Source: Candidatus Geothrix skivensis (lineage in GTDB: Bacteria; Acidobacteriota; Holophagae; Holophagales; Holophagaceae). Taken from it: a stretch of DNA of 64,000 bases. The first letter of the stretch is position 1, and every line of letters starts with the position of its first letter. The translations under genes and the position numbers were made by a program. Positions 1 to 10,261 of this stretch are shown one piece after another. Under the pieces are notes generated by a model that saw nothing but the letters and a program-made list of their open reading frames with translations, was not told the DNA's origin and searched no databases. Location: assembly GCA_016721195.1 (NCBI GenBank), contig JADKIO010000005.1, forward strand, positions 124,001 to 188,000. Reading direction: 5' to 3'.

Positions 1-1
1 C

Positions 2-100
2 GGCGGCAGCGACCCCCTCACCAGCCACGGCCACACCAAGGCGGATGCCCGCCGCATCAAGGAACTCATCGAGGCCGCCCAAAGCCGGCAGCTCCGTTAA
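2..100 (+). CDS. 3' end of an unidentified gene (truncated by window edge)
   Basis: Only the last 32 codons are present, in the frame starting at base 2 and ending with TAA at 98-100. The visible tail is hydrophilic, contains a Ser-His-Gly-His-Thr stretch and ends in a helical, charged segment (ADARRIKELIEAAQSRQLR). It lies 12 nt upstream of the kinase gene on the same strand, so the two may be cotranscribed. I do not recognise the family. That it is coding is inferred from the open frame and the tight spacing only. Confidence 0.5.
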   Translation, partial: GGSDPLTSHGHTKADARRIKELIEAAQSRQLR

Positions 101-112
101 TCCAGTCCGGCC

Positions 113-2911
113 ATGACCGAGCCCCCGCGAACATCAGCGCCTTCAGGGGCGGAAGGCCCGGTGGGGCCAGGCCTGCTTGCGCCAGAGACGCTGGTAGGAC
201 GGTTCCAGGTGCAGAGGCTCCTGGGCGAAGGGGGCATGGGAGCCGTCTACCTGGCCTGGGACCCGGTGCTGGAGCGGCGGGTCGCCCTCAAGGCCATCCG
301 GCTGGGCGAGACCAGATGCGCGGTCACCACGGAGCGCTTCCGACGGGAGGCCATGGCCCTGGCTCAGCTCAACCACCGGCACGTGTGCCAGGTCCACGAC
401 TGGGTGGAGGACCGTGGCAGCGCCTACATCGCCATGGAGTACATCGAAGGGGACACGCTGTTGAAGGTGGCCCCGGGCATGGACTTGAGGCAGAAGCTGG
501 TGACCCTACATGCCATCGCCCTCGCCCTGGAAGCCGCCCATGCCAAGGGCATCGTTCACCGGGACCTGAAGCCCGGCAATGTCATGGTGGACGCCGCCGG
601 CCAGGTGAAGGTCCTCGACTTCGGGCTCGCCCGACTGGTGGATGCGGCGCACCTGCAAGGGGAGACCGATACCGGGAGCGAACCCCGGCTGCCGAACCTA
701 GAGGGGGGCTCCGGGGAGGGTGCCACCCAGGCGATCTACCCAGCCTCGGTCCCGGGGGAGCGGACCAGCCATGGCTCCTCCCAGCCTGCATCCTCCCGCT
801 CCGGCTGGGGGGAGATGACCGAGGCGGGCAGTTTCGTGGGCAGCCCCACCTATGCCTCACCGGAGCAGATGCGCGGCCGTCAGGTGGGTCCCAAAAGCGA
901 TGTCTTCTCCCTGGGCGTGGTGGCCTGGGAGCTGATCCTGGGCGATCACCCCTTCCTGGGAGAGGGCAGGGACCGCATGGCAGCGACCATCGAAGGTGAG
1001 CTCCAGACCCTGCGGGGCCGGAGGCTTTCCCGGCCCCTGAAGACCCTTCTGAGGGCCATGCTGCACACCAAGGCTTCGGCCCGGCCCGCGAGCTCCCAGG
1101 TGGCAGAGGCCCTGTCCCGGCTGCTGGTCCGAAGGCCTGCGGTCTGGTGGGCAGCGGCAGCAGGGTTCCTCCTCCTGCTGGGCCTGGGCTACGCCCTGTT
1201 CGGGCGCAGCATCATCGCGGACCTGGGCACGGACCGCCCACCCCGAGTGGCGGTCATGCCCGTCCGCAACGCCACCGGAGAGGTGGGCCTCGACGCCGTC
1301 GTGGCGGTGGGCATGACGGAACTGCTAGCGAATGCCCTGCACACCTCCCCCAGCCTGACGGTGGTGGAGCCGGAATCGGTCACCCGCGCCATCACCAGCC
1401 TCCGCCTCAGTCCCGCCGAAAGCCTGGAGCCCGCCAGCCAGCTGCGCATCGCCAATGCCCTGGGGGCCCGGCTGCTGGTCCGCGGCACCCTGAGCAGGGA
1501 TCCGGCGGCCCACGCCCTGGTCCTCACCTACGCACTGGTGGACCAGACCGGGAGGGCCCGGTTCTCCGGGTCCTCGAGTGCGGCCCAACAGGCAGCCTTC
1601 GCCCCCCTGGCCCTGGTGGATCCCGCGGTCCACGACCTGCTGCGGAAGGTGGACCCGCTCCGCTCCGGGAAACTGGGGAATCCTCCCGTTCCACCGGAAA
1701 CCTTCGCGACCTACGCCAATGGCAAGGCGCTCTTCCTCAAGGGGGATTTCAAAGGCAGCGAGCCCTTCCTGCGGGAGGCCGCCCTGAAGGCCCCGGGGTT
1801 CTCCAGCGCCGTGTCGGCCTACGCCGCCTGCCTGCGCCGCCTGGGGCGCGACCAGGCCCTGGCCGTGGCCAACTGGGCCCTGATGTCCGCCCGGGCCACC
1901 GGCGATCGCTGGGCCGAGGGGCGTGCGCTGGGCCTGAAGGCCTACCTCGCCAAGGACCAGGGGGACCTGGACGAAGCCCAGCGGCTGCGGGCGGTGGAGT
2001 TGGCCCTGGCCCAGGCCATCGGGGACCGGGACGGGGAGACCATCGCCACCAACCACCTGGGCCTCATCGCCGCTGAACGGGGCCGGGACGCGGAGGCGAA
2101 GGCCCTGTTTGAGACATCCCTCAGCCTCAGCCAGCAGACCGGGGATCAGATCTACCTCGCCCTGGCCCAGAACAACCTCGCCAATCTGGCCCTGAAGCGG
2201 GGGGAGCTGTCCACGGCGGAGGCCCTGTACCGCACCAACCTGACCCTCCAGGGGCGGCTGGGGAACCGCTGGGGCGAGGCCCTGGCCATGAACAACCTGG
2301 GGGTGGTCGCGCTCATGGCCCAGGACCTGCCCCGGGCCGAAGGCTTGTTGACCAAGGCCCTGGCCACGCGGCAGGCGGTGGGCGACAAGGTGGGCCAGAT
2401 CACCTGTCTGCGCAATCTCGGCATCCTGGCCCTCATGAAGGGACAGGCGGCTGAAGCCGCTGCATTCCACGATCGCGCCCTGGCGCTGGCACAGGCCTCG
2501 GGCCAGCGGACCGTAGAGGCCGAGTGCCAGTTCTACGTGGCGGAGCTGGCTCGTCTTCAGCAGAAGCTGGCCCGGGCCCGGGATGGCTACCAGCGGGTGC
2601 TGGGGCTCCTCTCCGAGGGGGTCACGCCCGAGGTGCGCTGGAATGCCCTGGCGGGGCAGGCGGAGTGCCTCCTCCGTCAGCCCAAGCCCGACCTGGCGGG
2701 GGCCGGCGAGCGGCTGGCCCTCGTTCCGGCTGGCATTGACTCGCCCTATGTCCACCGGGCCCGGGCCTGGCAGGCCTTACGGTTGGGCCGCCCCGCCGCG
2801 GCCCTGGAGGCGCTGGCCCGAGCGCTGGGCGATCCGCGCCGGCAAGCGCCGGAAATCAGGGCCGAGTTGGAGCAGATCCGGACGCTCTTCCAGACGGCTC
2901 CGAATCCCTGA
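113..2911 (+). CDS. Membrane-anchored Ser/Thr protein kinase with extracytoplasmic TPR region
   Basis: A Hanks-type (PknB-like) kinase of 932 residues. The glycine loop GEGGMGAVY is at about residues 38-46, the ATP-binding lysine is K60, the catalytic loop HRDLKPGN starts at 149 and DFG is at 169-171. The segment between DFG and the APE-like SPEQ (about 249) is roughly 75 residues, much longer than usual, and rich in Ser, Gly and Pro. One transmembrane helix lies near 343-364. After it comes a domain with a DRPPRVAVMPVRN-type start, as in adenylate-cyclase-like/TolB-like N-terminal regions, and then TPR repeats from about 545 to 900. The likely role is sensing outside the membrane through protein-protein contacts and phosphorylating cytoplasmic targets; the substrates are unknown. 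All key catalytic residues are intact. Confidence 0.93.
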   Translation: MTEPPRTSAPSGAEGPVGPGLLAPETLVGRFQVQRLLGEGGMGAVYLAWDPVLERRVALKAIRLGETRCAVTTERFRREAMALAQLNHRHVCQVHDWVEDRGSAYIAMEYIEGDTLLKVAPGMDLRQKLVTLHAIALALEAAHAKGIVHRDLKPGNVMVDAAGQVKVLDFGLARLVDAAHLQGETDTGSEPRLPNLEGGSGEGATQAIYPASVPGERTSHGSSQPASSRSGWGEMTEAGSFVGSPTYASPEQMRGRQVGPKSDVFSLGVVAWELILGDHPFLGEGRDRMAATIEGELQTLRGRRLSRPLKTLLRAMLHTKASARPASSQVAEALSRLLVRRPAVWWAAAAGFLLLLGLGYALFGRSIIADLGTDRPPRVAVMPVRNATGEVGLDAVVAVGMTELLANALHTSPSLTVVEPESVTRAITSLRLSPAESLEPASQLRIANALGARLLVRGTLSRDPAAHALVLTYALVDQTGRARFSGSSSAAQQAAFAPLALVDPAVHDLLRKVDPLRSGKLGNPPVPPETFATYANGKALFLKGDFKGSEPFLREAALKAPGFSSAVSAYAACLRRLGRDQALAVANWALMSARATGDRWAEGRALGLKAYLAKDQGDLDEAQRLRAVELALAQAIGDRDGETIATNHLGLIAAERGRDAEAKALFETSLSLSQQTGDQIYLALAQNNLANLALKRGELSTAEALYRTNLTLQGRLGNRWGEALAMNNLGVVALMAQDLPRAEGLLTKALATRQAVGDKVGQITCLRNLGILALMKGQAAEAAAFHDRALALAQASGQRTVEAECQFYVAELARLQQKLARARDGYQRVLGLLSEGVTPEVRWNALAGQAECLLRQPKPDLAGAGERLALVPAGIDSPYVHRARAWQALRLGRPAAALEALARALGDPRRQAPEIRAELEQIRTLFQTAPNP

Positions 2912-2945
2912 GGGGGGCCACCGCCTGAGTGGGCGTGGTCCGCCT

Positions 2946-3734
2946 TCAAGCGAAGCTCGGCGCCCGCTTCTCCAGGAAGGCCGCCAGCCCCTCCTTCGCA
3001 TCCGGGTGGCGCATGGCGGCCTTCATCTGGGTGCCCTCGGCCTCCAGGCGGGCGCGTAGGCTCTCGGCATCCAGCCCCTGGTTCCGCAGCAGGGTGGCCT
3101 TGATGCGGGCGAAGGTCGCGGCGGGGCCGGCGGCGAGTCTTCGGGCCAGGGCGTCCACGGCGGCCTCCAGGTGATCCGCCGGCACCAGCTGGTTGACGAG
3201 CCCCAGCGCCTGGGCGCGGGCGGCGTCGATCGCATCGCCGGTCAGCATCAGCTCGGCGGCGATGGCGGGGTTCACCAGCCGGGACAGGCCCACGCTGCCG
3301 CCCCAGTCGGGATGGAGGCCCAGCTTCACGAAGGCCATGCTGAAGAGGACCTCCGTTGTGGCGATCCGCAGATCGGCGCCAAGGGCCAGGCTCATCCCCG
3401 CTCCGGCAGCGGGGCCCTGCACCACGGCCACCACGGGCTTGGGCAAGGTGGCCAGGGTGAAGGCCACCGCAGCACCCAGATCAAGCAGGGCCTCCAGCTC
3501 ACTCCAGCGGCCTTCAGCGAGGGCCTTCGCCATCCAGCCGATGTCACCCCCGGCACAGAAGGCCCGACCTTCGCCGCGGAGGAACAGGGCCTTCACACCG
3601 GGCTCCGCCGCCTTTGCGAGGGCCTCTTCGAATCCCTCTTTCATCTCCGGCACCAGCGCGTTCAGCTTGTCCGGTCGGTTCAGCGTCAGCGTGGCGATGC
3701 GGTCGCGGATCTCGAAGCGGATGGGGGTAGACAT
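2946..3734 (-). CDS. Enoyl-CoA hydratase/isomerase (PaaG-like crotonase)
   Basis: A 262-residue crotonase fold protein. The oxyanion-hole segments are FCAGGDIG and GPAAGAGMSLALGAD. The second active-site loop reads GLHPDWGGS, with Asp where classical enoyl-CoA hydratases carry the second Glu. That Asp-only arrangement is typical of PaaG-type isomerases (ring 1,2-epoxyphenylacetyl-CoA isomerase), so isomerase activity is at least as likely as hydration; the exact substrate is inference. The ATG is preceded by GGAG at good spacing. It converges with the upstream kinase gene and has no fatty-acid or paa neighbours here. Confidence 0.88.
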   Translation of the reverse strand: MSTPIRFEIRDRIATLTLNRPDKLNALVPEMKEGFEEALAKAAEPGVKALFLRGEGRAFCAGGDIGWMAKALAEGRWSELEALLDLGAAVAFTLATLPKPVVAVVQGPAAGAGMSLALGADLRIATTEVLFSMAFVKLGLHPDWGGSVGLSRLVNPAIAAELMLTGDAIDAARAQALGLVNQLVPADHLEAAVDALARRLAAGPAATFARIKATLLRNQGLDAESLRARLEAEGTQMKAAMRHPDAKEGLAAFLEKRAPSFA

Positions 3735-3755
3735 CGGGACTCCAACGAAAAAACT

Positions 3756-3873
3756 GGGACAGGATCAACAGGAGGAAAAGCTGGATTGACAGGATTCAGG
3801 CAACTGAAAAAGAAGGGGCAGTCCTGGTTTTCGAAATCCTGTTAATCCTTCAGAACCCTGTTAATCCTGTCCC
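3756..3873. repeat. Intergenic inverted repeat built from GGATTAACAGG units
   Basis: The outer arms, 3756-3772 and 3857-3873, are 17 bp each and complementary with one mismatch. The inner arms, 3783-3796 and 3835-3848, are 14 bp with one mismatch. The unit is close to GGATTAACAGG or its complement, occurring four times around a loop of about 38 nt. The right arm enters the 3' end of the neighbouring amidotransferase-type gene and provides its stop codon. Such GGATTAACAGGATT-like intergenic repeats are seen scattered in several bacterial phyla; the function is unknown. Confidence 0.8.
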
Positions 3874-4607
3874 TGCTTTGCAGCTCGAACAAACGCGGCG
3901 AACAGATCCCGCGCCGCGTCCCCCGCCGGGCCCTTCAGGTTGACCAGGTTCTCGGGATGCCACTGGACGCCGAAGACCCAGCGGGTGGGATCGGCGGCTT
4001 CCACGGCCTCGATGATGGGCCCGGTCTCAGCATGGCTGGTGTCCAGGTGCCAGCCCACGGCCACCAGGGGTGGCGCCAGGCGCTTCACGGACTGATGATG
4101 GCGGCTGTTGACCAGGAAGACATCCTCGCCCAGCAGGGCCCGCAGGCGCGAGCCCGGCGCCAACTGCACCCGGTGGTGCATGTCGGGGAACTCCGGCGTG
4201 CCGTGCTGGTGGAGCTCGGGGGCGCAGCCGAAGTGCTCCGGGACATCCTGGATGAGGCTGCCGCCCAGGGCCACGTTGAGGACCTGCTCGCCGCGACAGA
4301 CGCCGAGGATGGGCAGGTTCTGCGCCCAGGCCCCATGGATGAGCGGGAGCTCGTAGTCGTCGCGCTCGGCATCCACCTCGGCCTTCGGATGGACCGGCTC
4401 CGCCGGATCCCAGTGGCGGGGATGGATGTCGTAGCCCCCCGTGAGCAGCAGACCTGCCGCCGAGGACAGCTCCGGCAGGGGATCGCCGGGCGCCACCAGG
4501 AGGATGGGCCCCGTCCAGCCGGCGGCCCGGAGGGCAGGGAGGTAATGCTTCTCCGCGCCCGACTTGGATTTACAGCTCACCAGGAGCTTTGAGTTGCCGC
4601 TTGACAT
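3861..4607 (-). CDS. Class I glutamine amidotransferase-type hydrolase (peptidase C26, PuuD-like)
   Basis: 248 residues. It has the class I glutaminase triad context: the nucleophile elbow GVCRGEQ (Cys followed by Arg-Gly), and the His in GVQWHPE followed by Glu. Further family motifs are LLTGGYDIHP and NSRHHQSV. This combination is typical of gamma-glutamyl-gamma-aminobutyrate hydrolases and related C26 peptidases, which cleave gamma-glutamyl bonds in the cytoplasm. No polyamine genes are nearby, so the substrate is open. I chose the ATG at 4607 because GAGGA lies 6 nt upstream; ATGs at 4613 and 4625 are in frame but poorly spaced. The last codons and the TAA lie inside the intergenic repeat described at 3756-3873. 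Confidence 0.88.
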   Translation of the reverse strand: MSSGNSKLLVSCKSKSGAEKHYLPALRAAGWTGPILLVAPGDPLPELSSAAGLLLTGGYDIHPRHWDPAEPVHPKAEVDAERDDYELPLIHGAWAQNLPILGVCRGEQVLNVALGGSLIQDVPEHFGCAPELHQHGTPEFPDMHHRVQLAPGSRLRALLGEDVFLVNSRHHQSVKRLAPPLVAVGWHLDTSHAETGPIIEAVEAADPTRWVFGVQWHPENLVNLKGPAGDAARDLFAAFVRAAKQGQD

Positions 4608-4705
4608 GTCCATTCCTCGGCGCAAACCTCATCACCCTACCACCCCCTCAGATGGTCTGAGTCGACGGTGAGGCGGAGAGCTCCGCCTATTCAAAAGGAG
4701 GACAC

Positions 4706-5173
4706 ATGTCCGGATCCTTGAACAAAGTGCTGCTCATCGGCAATCTCGGGCGCGATCCCGAGCTGAAGGCGACCCCTTCGGGCCAGAGCGTGGCCCGGTT
4801 CTCCGTGGCCACCACCGAGACCTGGAAGAACCAGAGCGGCGAAAAGCAGAGCAAGACCGAGTGGCACAACATCGTGGTCTGGGGCAAGCAGGCCGAGATC
4901 GCCGAGAAGTACCTGCGCAAGGGCAAGCAGATCATGGTCGAGGGCCGCATTCAGTACCGCGAGTACACCGACCAGGCTGGCGTCAAGAAGACCGCCTGTG
5001 ATATCCGTTGCGACAACTTCGTCATGCTGGGCCGGGCGGATGAGGGCGGCCGCGACTCCGGCGGCTACGGCGGCAAGGCCTCGGGTGGCGGGTCCCAGGA
5101 TTTCGAGGACCACGGCGCCCCCAGCCCGGCCGGCGCCGGTGGCAGCTTCCCGGATGACGACATTCCGTTCTGA
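4706..5173 (+). CDS. ssb: Single-stranded DNA-binding protein
   Basis: 155 residues. The N-terminal OB fold begins with the typical LNKVLLIGNLGRDPE and contains the VATTETWKN and WHNIVVWGKQAE strands. A Gly/Ser-rich linker follows, and the protein ends in the acidic DDDIPF tip that recruits repair and replication partners. Length is normal for bacterial SSB. A strong AAAGGAGG ribosome-binding site sits 6-8 nt before the ATG. It is monocistronic, with a strong hairpin terminator 38 nt downstream. Confidence 0.98.
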   Translation: MSGSLNKVLLIGNLGRDPELKATPSGQSVARFSVATTETWKNQSGEKQSKTEWHNIVVWGKQAEIAEKYLRKGKQIMVEGRIQYREYTDQAGVKKTACDIRCDNFVMLGRADEGGRDSGGYGGKASGGGSQDFEDHGAPSPAGAGGSFPDDDIPF

Positions 5174-5210
5174 TCGGCTGTGGTTCCGCCGATCGTTTCG
5201 GCACGGCTTC

Positions 5211-5235
5211 AAAACGGCGCCTCTGGCGCCGTTTT
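5211..5235 (+). terminator. Hairpin terminator after ssb
   Basis: A perfect 11-bp stem (AAAACGGCGCC / GGCGCCGTTTT) with a TCT loop. The U-rich 3' arm ends in TTTT, so it works as an intrinsic terminator for ssb; the symmetric A/T ends would also suit the other strand. Confidence 0.88.
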
Positions 5236-5256
5236 AAGTAGGGAGAAGATTGGTAC

Positions 5257-5294
5257 GGCGGCACAGCCGCCTTGCTCCAGGCGGAGCCTGGAGC
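5257..5294. repeat. Two adjacent perfect mini-hairpins between ssb and ybiT
   Basis: GGCGGC-ACA-GCCGCC at 5257-5271 is followed two bases later by GCTCCAGGC-GGA-GCCTGGAGC at 5274-5294. Neither is followed by a T-run, so they are not obvious terminators. They lie in the leader region of ybiT and resemble the paired hairpins near 20339-20387. Confidence 0.6.
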
Positions 5295-5364
5295 CCACCA
5301 CGGCAGAGAACGCCCCTCGGAAATCCTGACCCGCCGGGTTACAATACTCGGTTCGGGAGTTTCC

Positions 5365-6990
5365 ATGCTTGCAGTGCAGAACGTCACCATGCGCTATGGC
5401 GCGAAGATCCTGTTCGAGGATGTCACCACGACCTTCAACCCAGGGAGGCGCTACGGCCTGACGGGGCCGAACGGGTCGGGGAAGTCCACGTTCATGAAGA
5501 TCCTGTCGGGCGAGCTGGAACAGCAGATGGGGAACGTCATCCGGCCCCGCAAGATGGGCATCCTGCGCCAGGATCAGTTCGCCTTCGATGAATTCCGGGT
5601 CATCGATACGGTGATCATGGGCAACGCGGGGCTCTGGAAGGCCCTGCAGGAGCGGGACGCCATCTACGAAAAGGCGGAGATGACCGATGAGGACGGCATG
5701 CGCGTGGCCGAGCTCGAAGGCGTGGTGGCAGACGAGGATGGCTACACCGCCGAAAGTGATGCCGCCGTCCTGCTGGACGGCCTGGGCATTCCCGAGGCCC
5801 TGCACGGTCGCAAGATGGGCGAGCTGCAGGGTGGCCAGAAGGTGCGCGTGCTGCTGTCCCAGGCCCTCTTCGGCAATCCCCAGTCCCTGCTGCTGGACGA
5901 GCCCACCAACCACCTGGATCTGGATTCGATCCACTGGCTGGAAGATTTCCTCAGCCGCTACAAGGGCACGGTGGTGGTGATCTCCCATGACCGCCACTTC
6001 CTGAACAATGTCTGCACCCACATCGCCGATATCGACTACCAGACGATCATCCAGTACACCGGCGGCTACGACGACATGGTGATGGCCAAGATCCAGGTCC
6101 GGTCGCGCATCGAGTCCGACAACGCCCAGCGGGAGAAGAAGATCGAACAGCTGAACGAGTTCATCCAGCGCTTCGCTGCGGGCACCCGCAGCAGCCAGGT
6201 GAACAGCCGCCGCAAGGAAGTGGAGCGCCTCCAGCCCAGCGACCTGGCCCGCAGCAACATCCAGCGCCCCTTCATCAAGTTCAGCCTGAACAAGCCCGGC
6301 GGCCGCTATGCCCTGGAGTTCGAAGGCGTGAAGAAGGGCTATGACACGGACAAGGATGGGACGGGGGGGCGCCACGAGGTCATCAAGGGCTTTTCGGCCA
6401 TGGTGCAGCGGGGCGAGAAGATCGCCCTCATGGGCCGCAACGGCATCGGCAAGACCACCCTGCTGAACGCCCTGCTGGCCAACGCGCCCCAGGTCACCGA
6501 GCTGGGCCTTAAGCTGGATGGGGGCGAGGTCAAGTGGGGCCACGAGGCCAACGTCGGCTACTTCTCCCAGGATTTTGCCGAAAGCATTCCCAAGGGCTAC
6601 GAGCTGGTGAGCTGGCTGCACCAGTTCGATCCCGAGGCCACCAAGGAGCAGATCCGCGGCATCATGGGCCAGATGCTCTTCCGGGGCGAGGAAGGCAACA
6701 AGATGACCGACGTGCTGAGCGGCGGCGAGTCCTGCCGTCTGCTGTTCTGCAAGCTCATGCTGCAGAAGCCGAACATCCTGGTCATGGATGAGCCCACCAA
6801 CCACCTGGACCTGGAAGCCGTCATCGCCCTGAATGATGCCCTGCAGCGCTATGAGGGAACCCTTCTGTTCGTGACCCACGACGAGGACATCATCGACGAG
6901 GTGGCCACCCGCATCTGGCACCTCACCGACCATGGCATCGAGGATTTCCAGGGCACCTACGAGGAATTCAACGCGCCGACCGGGCGCTAG
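5365..6990 (+). CDS. ybiT: ABC-F family ATPase, YbiT-like
   Basis: 541 residues with two ABC nucleotide-binding domains and no transmembrane segments, the ABC-F translation-factor layout. The first Walker A is GPNGSGKST (34-42), the signature-like segment is LQGGQKVRV near 153 and the Walker B is LLLDEPTNHLD near 174. The second Walker A, GRNGIGKTT, is near 356, followed by LSGGESCR and VMDEPTNHLD. The N-terminus (ML-VQNVTMRYG, then STFMKIL and LRQDQFAFDEF) is close to E. coli YbiT. These proteins act on ribosomes at the E site. The open frame extends upstream, but the ATG at 5365 has GGGAG 5 nt before it and matches the family N-terminus. Confidence 0.95.
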   Translation: MLAVQNVTMRYGAKILFEDVTTTFNPGRRYGLTGPNGSGKSTFMKILSGELEQQMGNVIRPRKMGILRQDQFAFDEFRVIDTVIMGNAGLWKALQERDAIYEKAEMTDEDGMRVAELEGVVADEDGYTAESDAAVLLDGLGIPEALHGRKMGELQGGQKVRVLLSQALFGNPQSLLLDEPTNHLDLDSIHWLEDFLSRYKGTVVVISHDRHFLNNVCTHIADIDYQTIIQYTGGYDDMVMAKIQVRSRIESDNAQREKKIEQLNEFIQRFAAGTRSSQVNSRRKEVERLQPSDLARSNIQRPFIKFSLNKPGGRYALEFEGVKKGYDTDKDGTGGRHEVIKGFSAMVQRGEKIALMGRNGIGKTTLLNALLANAPQVTELGLKLDGGEVKWGHEANVGYFSQDFAESIPKGYELVSWLHQFDPEATKEQIRGIMGQMLFRGEEGNKMTDVLSGGESCRLLFCKLMLQKPNILVMDEPTNHLDLEAVIALNDALQRYEGTLLFVTHDEDIIDEVATRIWHLTDHGIEDFQGTYEEFNAPTGR

Positions 6991-7090
6991 CCTGCCCGCT
7001 TGCCACCCACACCGGCACGGATCAGGCCATGGGCCTGGAGGGGGCGCAGGTAGGCCGGGGGATTCTGGACCAATGTGTAAATAAATAGAT

Positions 7091-7140
7091 ATCAATTGTT
7101 AACACAATTAACACAATTTTTGGAAAGAATGCTCTTCGAT
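7091..7140 (+). promoter_or_regulatory. AT-rich leader with tandem 9-bp repeat before the hybrid kinase
   Basis: TTAACACAA occurs twice in direct tandem at 7099-7107 and 7108-7116, inside an AT-rich stretch unlike the surrounding GC-rich DNA. The first copy also forms the small palindrome TGTTAACA. This is a likely promoter/operator area for the kinase gene starting at 7188; the binding protein is unknown. Confidence 0.4.
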
Positions 7141-7187
7141 TCTGAGATGGATTCTGTATGATCCCAGCTCCAGACGGGGAAGCATTC

Positions 7188-8813
<1,626 letters not shown>

Positions 8814-8814
8814 C

Positions 8815-9552
8815 TCAATCTGGCGCTGCCAGGAGCAGGCGCAGCACTTCCTCGGCCACCATGAGCCCCACCATGGCGGGCATGTACGAGATCGTGCCCA
8901 CGGGGCGGCGCTGGCGGCCGGGCCCGCGATGGGGCTCGATGTCCATGGGGTTGGCGAGGCGCTTGTTGTCGGCAGGTTCCAGCGAGTAGACGCAGCGGAT
9001 GCCTGACCTGATGCCCACCTTGCGCAGCTCCTTCCGCACCCGTGCGGCGAGGGGGCAGAGGCGGGTGTCGCTGAGGTCCCCCACGAAGAGCTGGCTACTG
9101 TCCCGGCGGCCCCCGGCGCCCATGGCCGTGACGATGGGGATGCCGGCCTCGTGCGCCGTGCGCATGAGGGCCACCTTGCAGGTCATGGAGTCGATGGCGT
9201 CGATCATCACGTCGGGGCGCGGCGTGAGCAGATCCGGCAGCGTGTCCGTGTGGATGAAGGTCACGCGGGGCTCCACGACGCAGTCGGGGTTGATGTCCAG
9301 CACGCGCTCTGCGGCCACCTCGGCCTTGGGCCGGCCGATCGTGGAGCGCAGGGCGAAGAGCTGGCGGTTGAGGTTGCTGGGACCGACGACATCGTGATCC
9401 ACGAGCCGCAGATGGCCAACGCCTGCGCGGGCCAGGGCCTCCACGGCGTAGGAGCCCACCCCGCCCAGGCCGAAGACCGTCACGCGGGATTGGCGCAACC
9501 GCTCCAACGCCGCTTCGCCAAGCAGCAGTTCGCTGCGGGAAAACCACCTCAT
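8815..9552 (-). CDS. tcdA: tRNA threonylcarbamoyladenosine dehydratase (TcdA/CsdL type E1-like)
   Basis: A 245-residue ThiF/MoeB/E1-superfamily protein. The nucleotide-binding loop is VFGLGGVGSYAVEALARAGVG, the conserved DHDVV-PSNLNRQ segment follows, and the DAIDSMTCKVAL region carries the adenylation-linked Asp. Ending on a C-terminal half without a ThiS/MoaD partner nearby, it fits TcdA, which cyclises t6A to ct6A at position 37 of ANN-reading tRNAs. The start overlaps the stop of the TatD-like gene by 4 nt (ATGA), which fixes the start at 9552 and indicates translational coupling. It converges with the hybrid kinase gene one base away. Confidence 0.88.
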   Translation of the reverse strand: MRWFSRSELLLGEAALERLRQSRVTVFGLGGVGSYAVEALARAGVGHLRLVDHDVVGPSNLNRQLFALRSTIGRPKAEVAAERVLDINPDCVVEPRVTFIHTDTLPDLLTPRPDVMIDAIDSMTCKVALMRTAHEAGIPIVTAMGAGGRRDSSQLFVGDLSDTRLCPLAARVRKELRKVGIRSGIRCVYSLEPADNKRLANPMDIEPHRGPGRQRRPVGTISYMPAMVGLMVAEEVLRLLLAAPD

Positions 9553-10247
9553 GCCAGCAACCCCTGGAAACACCGCTGACCATTCTCCCAGGTCTGGGCG
9601 GCCAGCACCTCGACCGTTACGCCCCGGAGCTCCGCCGCCCGCAGGACGAGCAGGGCGAGGTCCGCGGTGCCGTCGGTTTCCAGCAGCAGCCGGTGGGCCG
9701 GTACGGTCCGTAAAGACTCCCGCAGCTTGGATCGGCCCGCATCCAGGAGATCGCCGGAGAAGGAGAGGAAGACCCCCATGGACTGCAGCGTGCGGGCCGT
9801 CTCGGGGCTACCCGAGAAGGCATGCACCATGGCCCCCGCCGGGGGCACTCCTTCCTCCCTCAGCAGCTGCACCACCCGCCCCCAGGCCCGCACCACGTGC
9901 AGCGCGATGGGACGGTGGAGGGCGTGGGCCAGCCGCAGCTGGATCCGGAAGGCGGCCTCCTGGGCCCCCTGATCCGTCTGCTTTCGGGCGAAATCCAGGC
10001 CGCATTCCCCCACCCCAGCAGTGTGTGCCCGCAGGATCGACTCCAGCCTCGGGGCCCAATCCGGCGAGGCGGCCTCCACGAACCAGGGATGCAGACCGAG
10101 CATGGGGAGGACCCGCCCGTCGGCGGCCCCGTGAGCCAGGATCGCATCCCAGTCGGCCTCGCAGGTCCCGCAGACGACCCGCAGATGATCCGGTGGATCT
10201 GCATCCGTGTTCGGCAGGTGGCCGTGGGCGTCGAAGAGGCGAAGCAT
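9549..10247 (-). CDS. TatD-family metal-dependent hydrolase
   Basis: 232 residues, slightly shorter than typical TatD (about 260). Metal-binding motifs are the HxH-like DAHGHL at the N-terminus, GECGLDF (the Glu ligand), a His in IALHVV, HAFSGS, and ETDG near the C-terminus. TatD proteins are TIM-barrel DNases or phosphoesterases; the substrate here cannot be read from sequence. The frame is open farther upstream through the tRNA gene, so the ATG at 10247, which begins directly before the first metal motif, is the credible start. It is coupled to tcdA by a 4-nt overlap. Confidence 0.82.
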   Translation of the reverse strand: MLRLFDAHGHLPNTDADPPDHLRVVCGTCEADWDAILAHGAADGRVLPMLGLHPWFVEAASPDWAPRLESILRAHTAGVGECGLDFARKQTDQGAQEAAFRIQLRLAHALHRPIALHVVRAWGRVVQLLREEGVPPAGAMVHAFSGSPETARTLQSMGVFLSFSGDLLDAGRSKLRESLRTVPAHRLLLETDGTADLALLVLRAAELRGVTVEVLAAQTWENGQRCFQGLLA

Positions 10248-10261
10248 GGGACCGACCGGAA

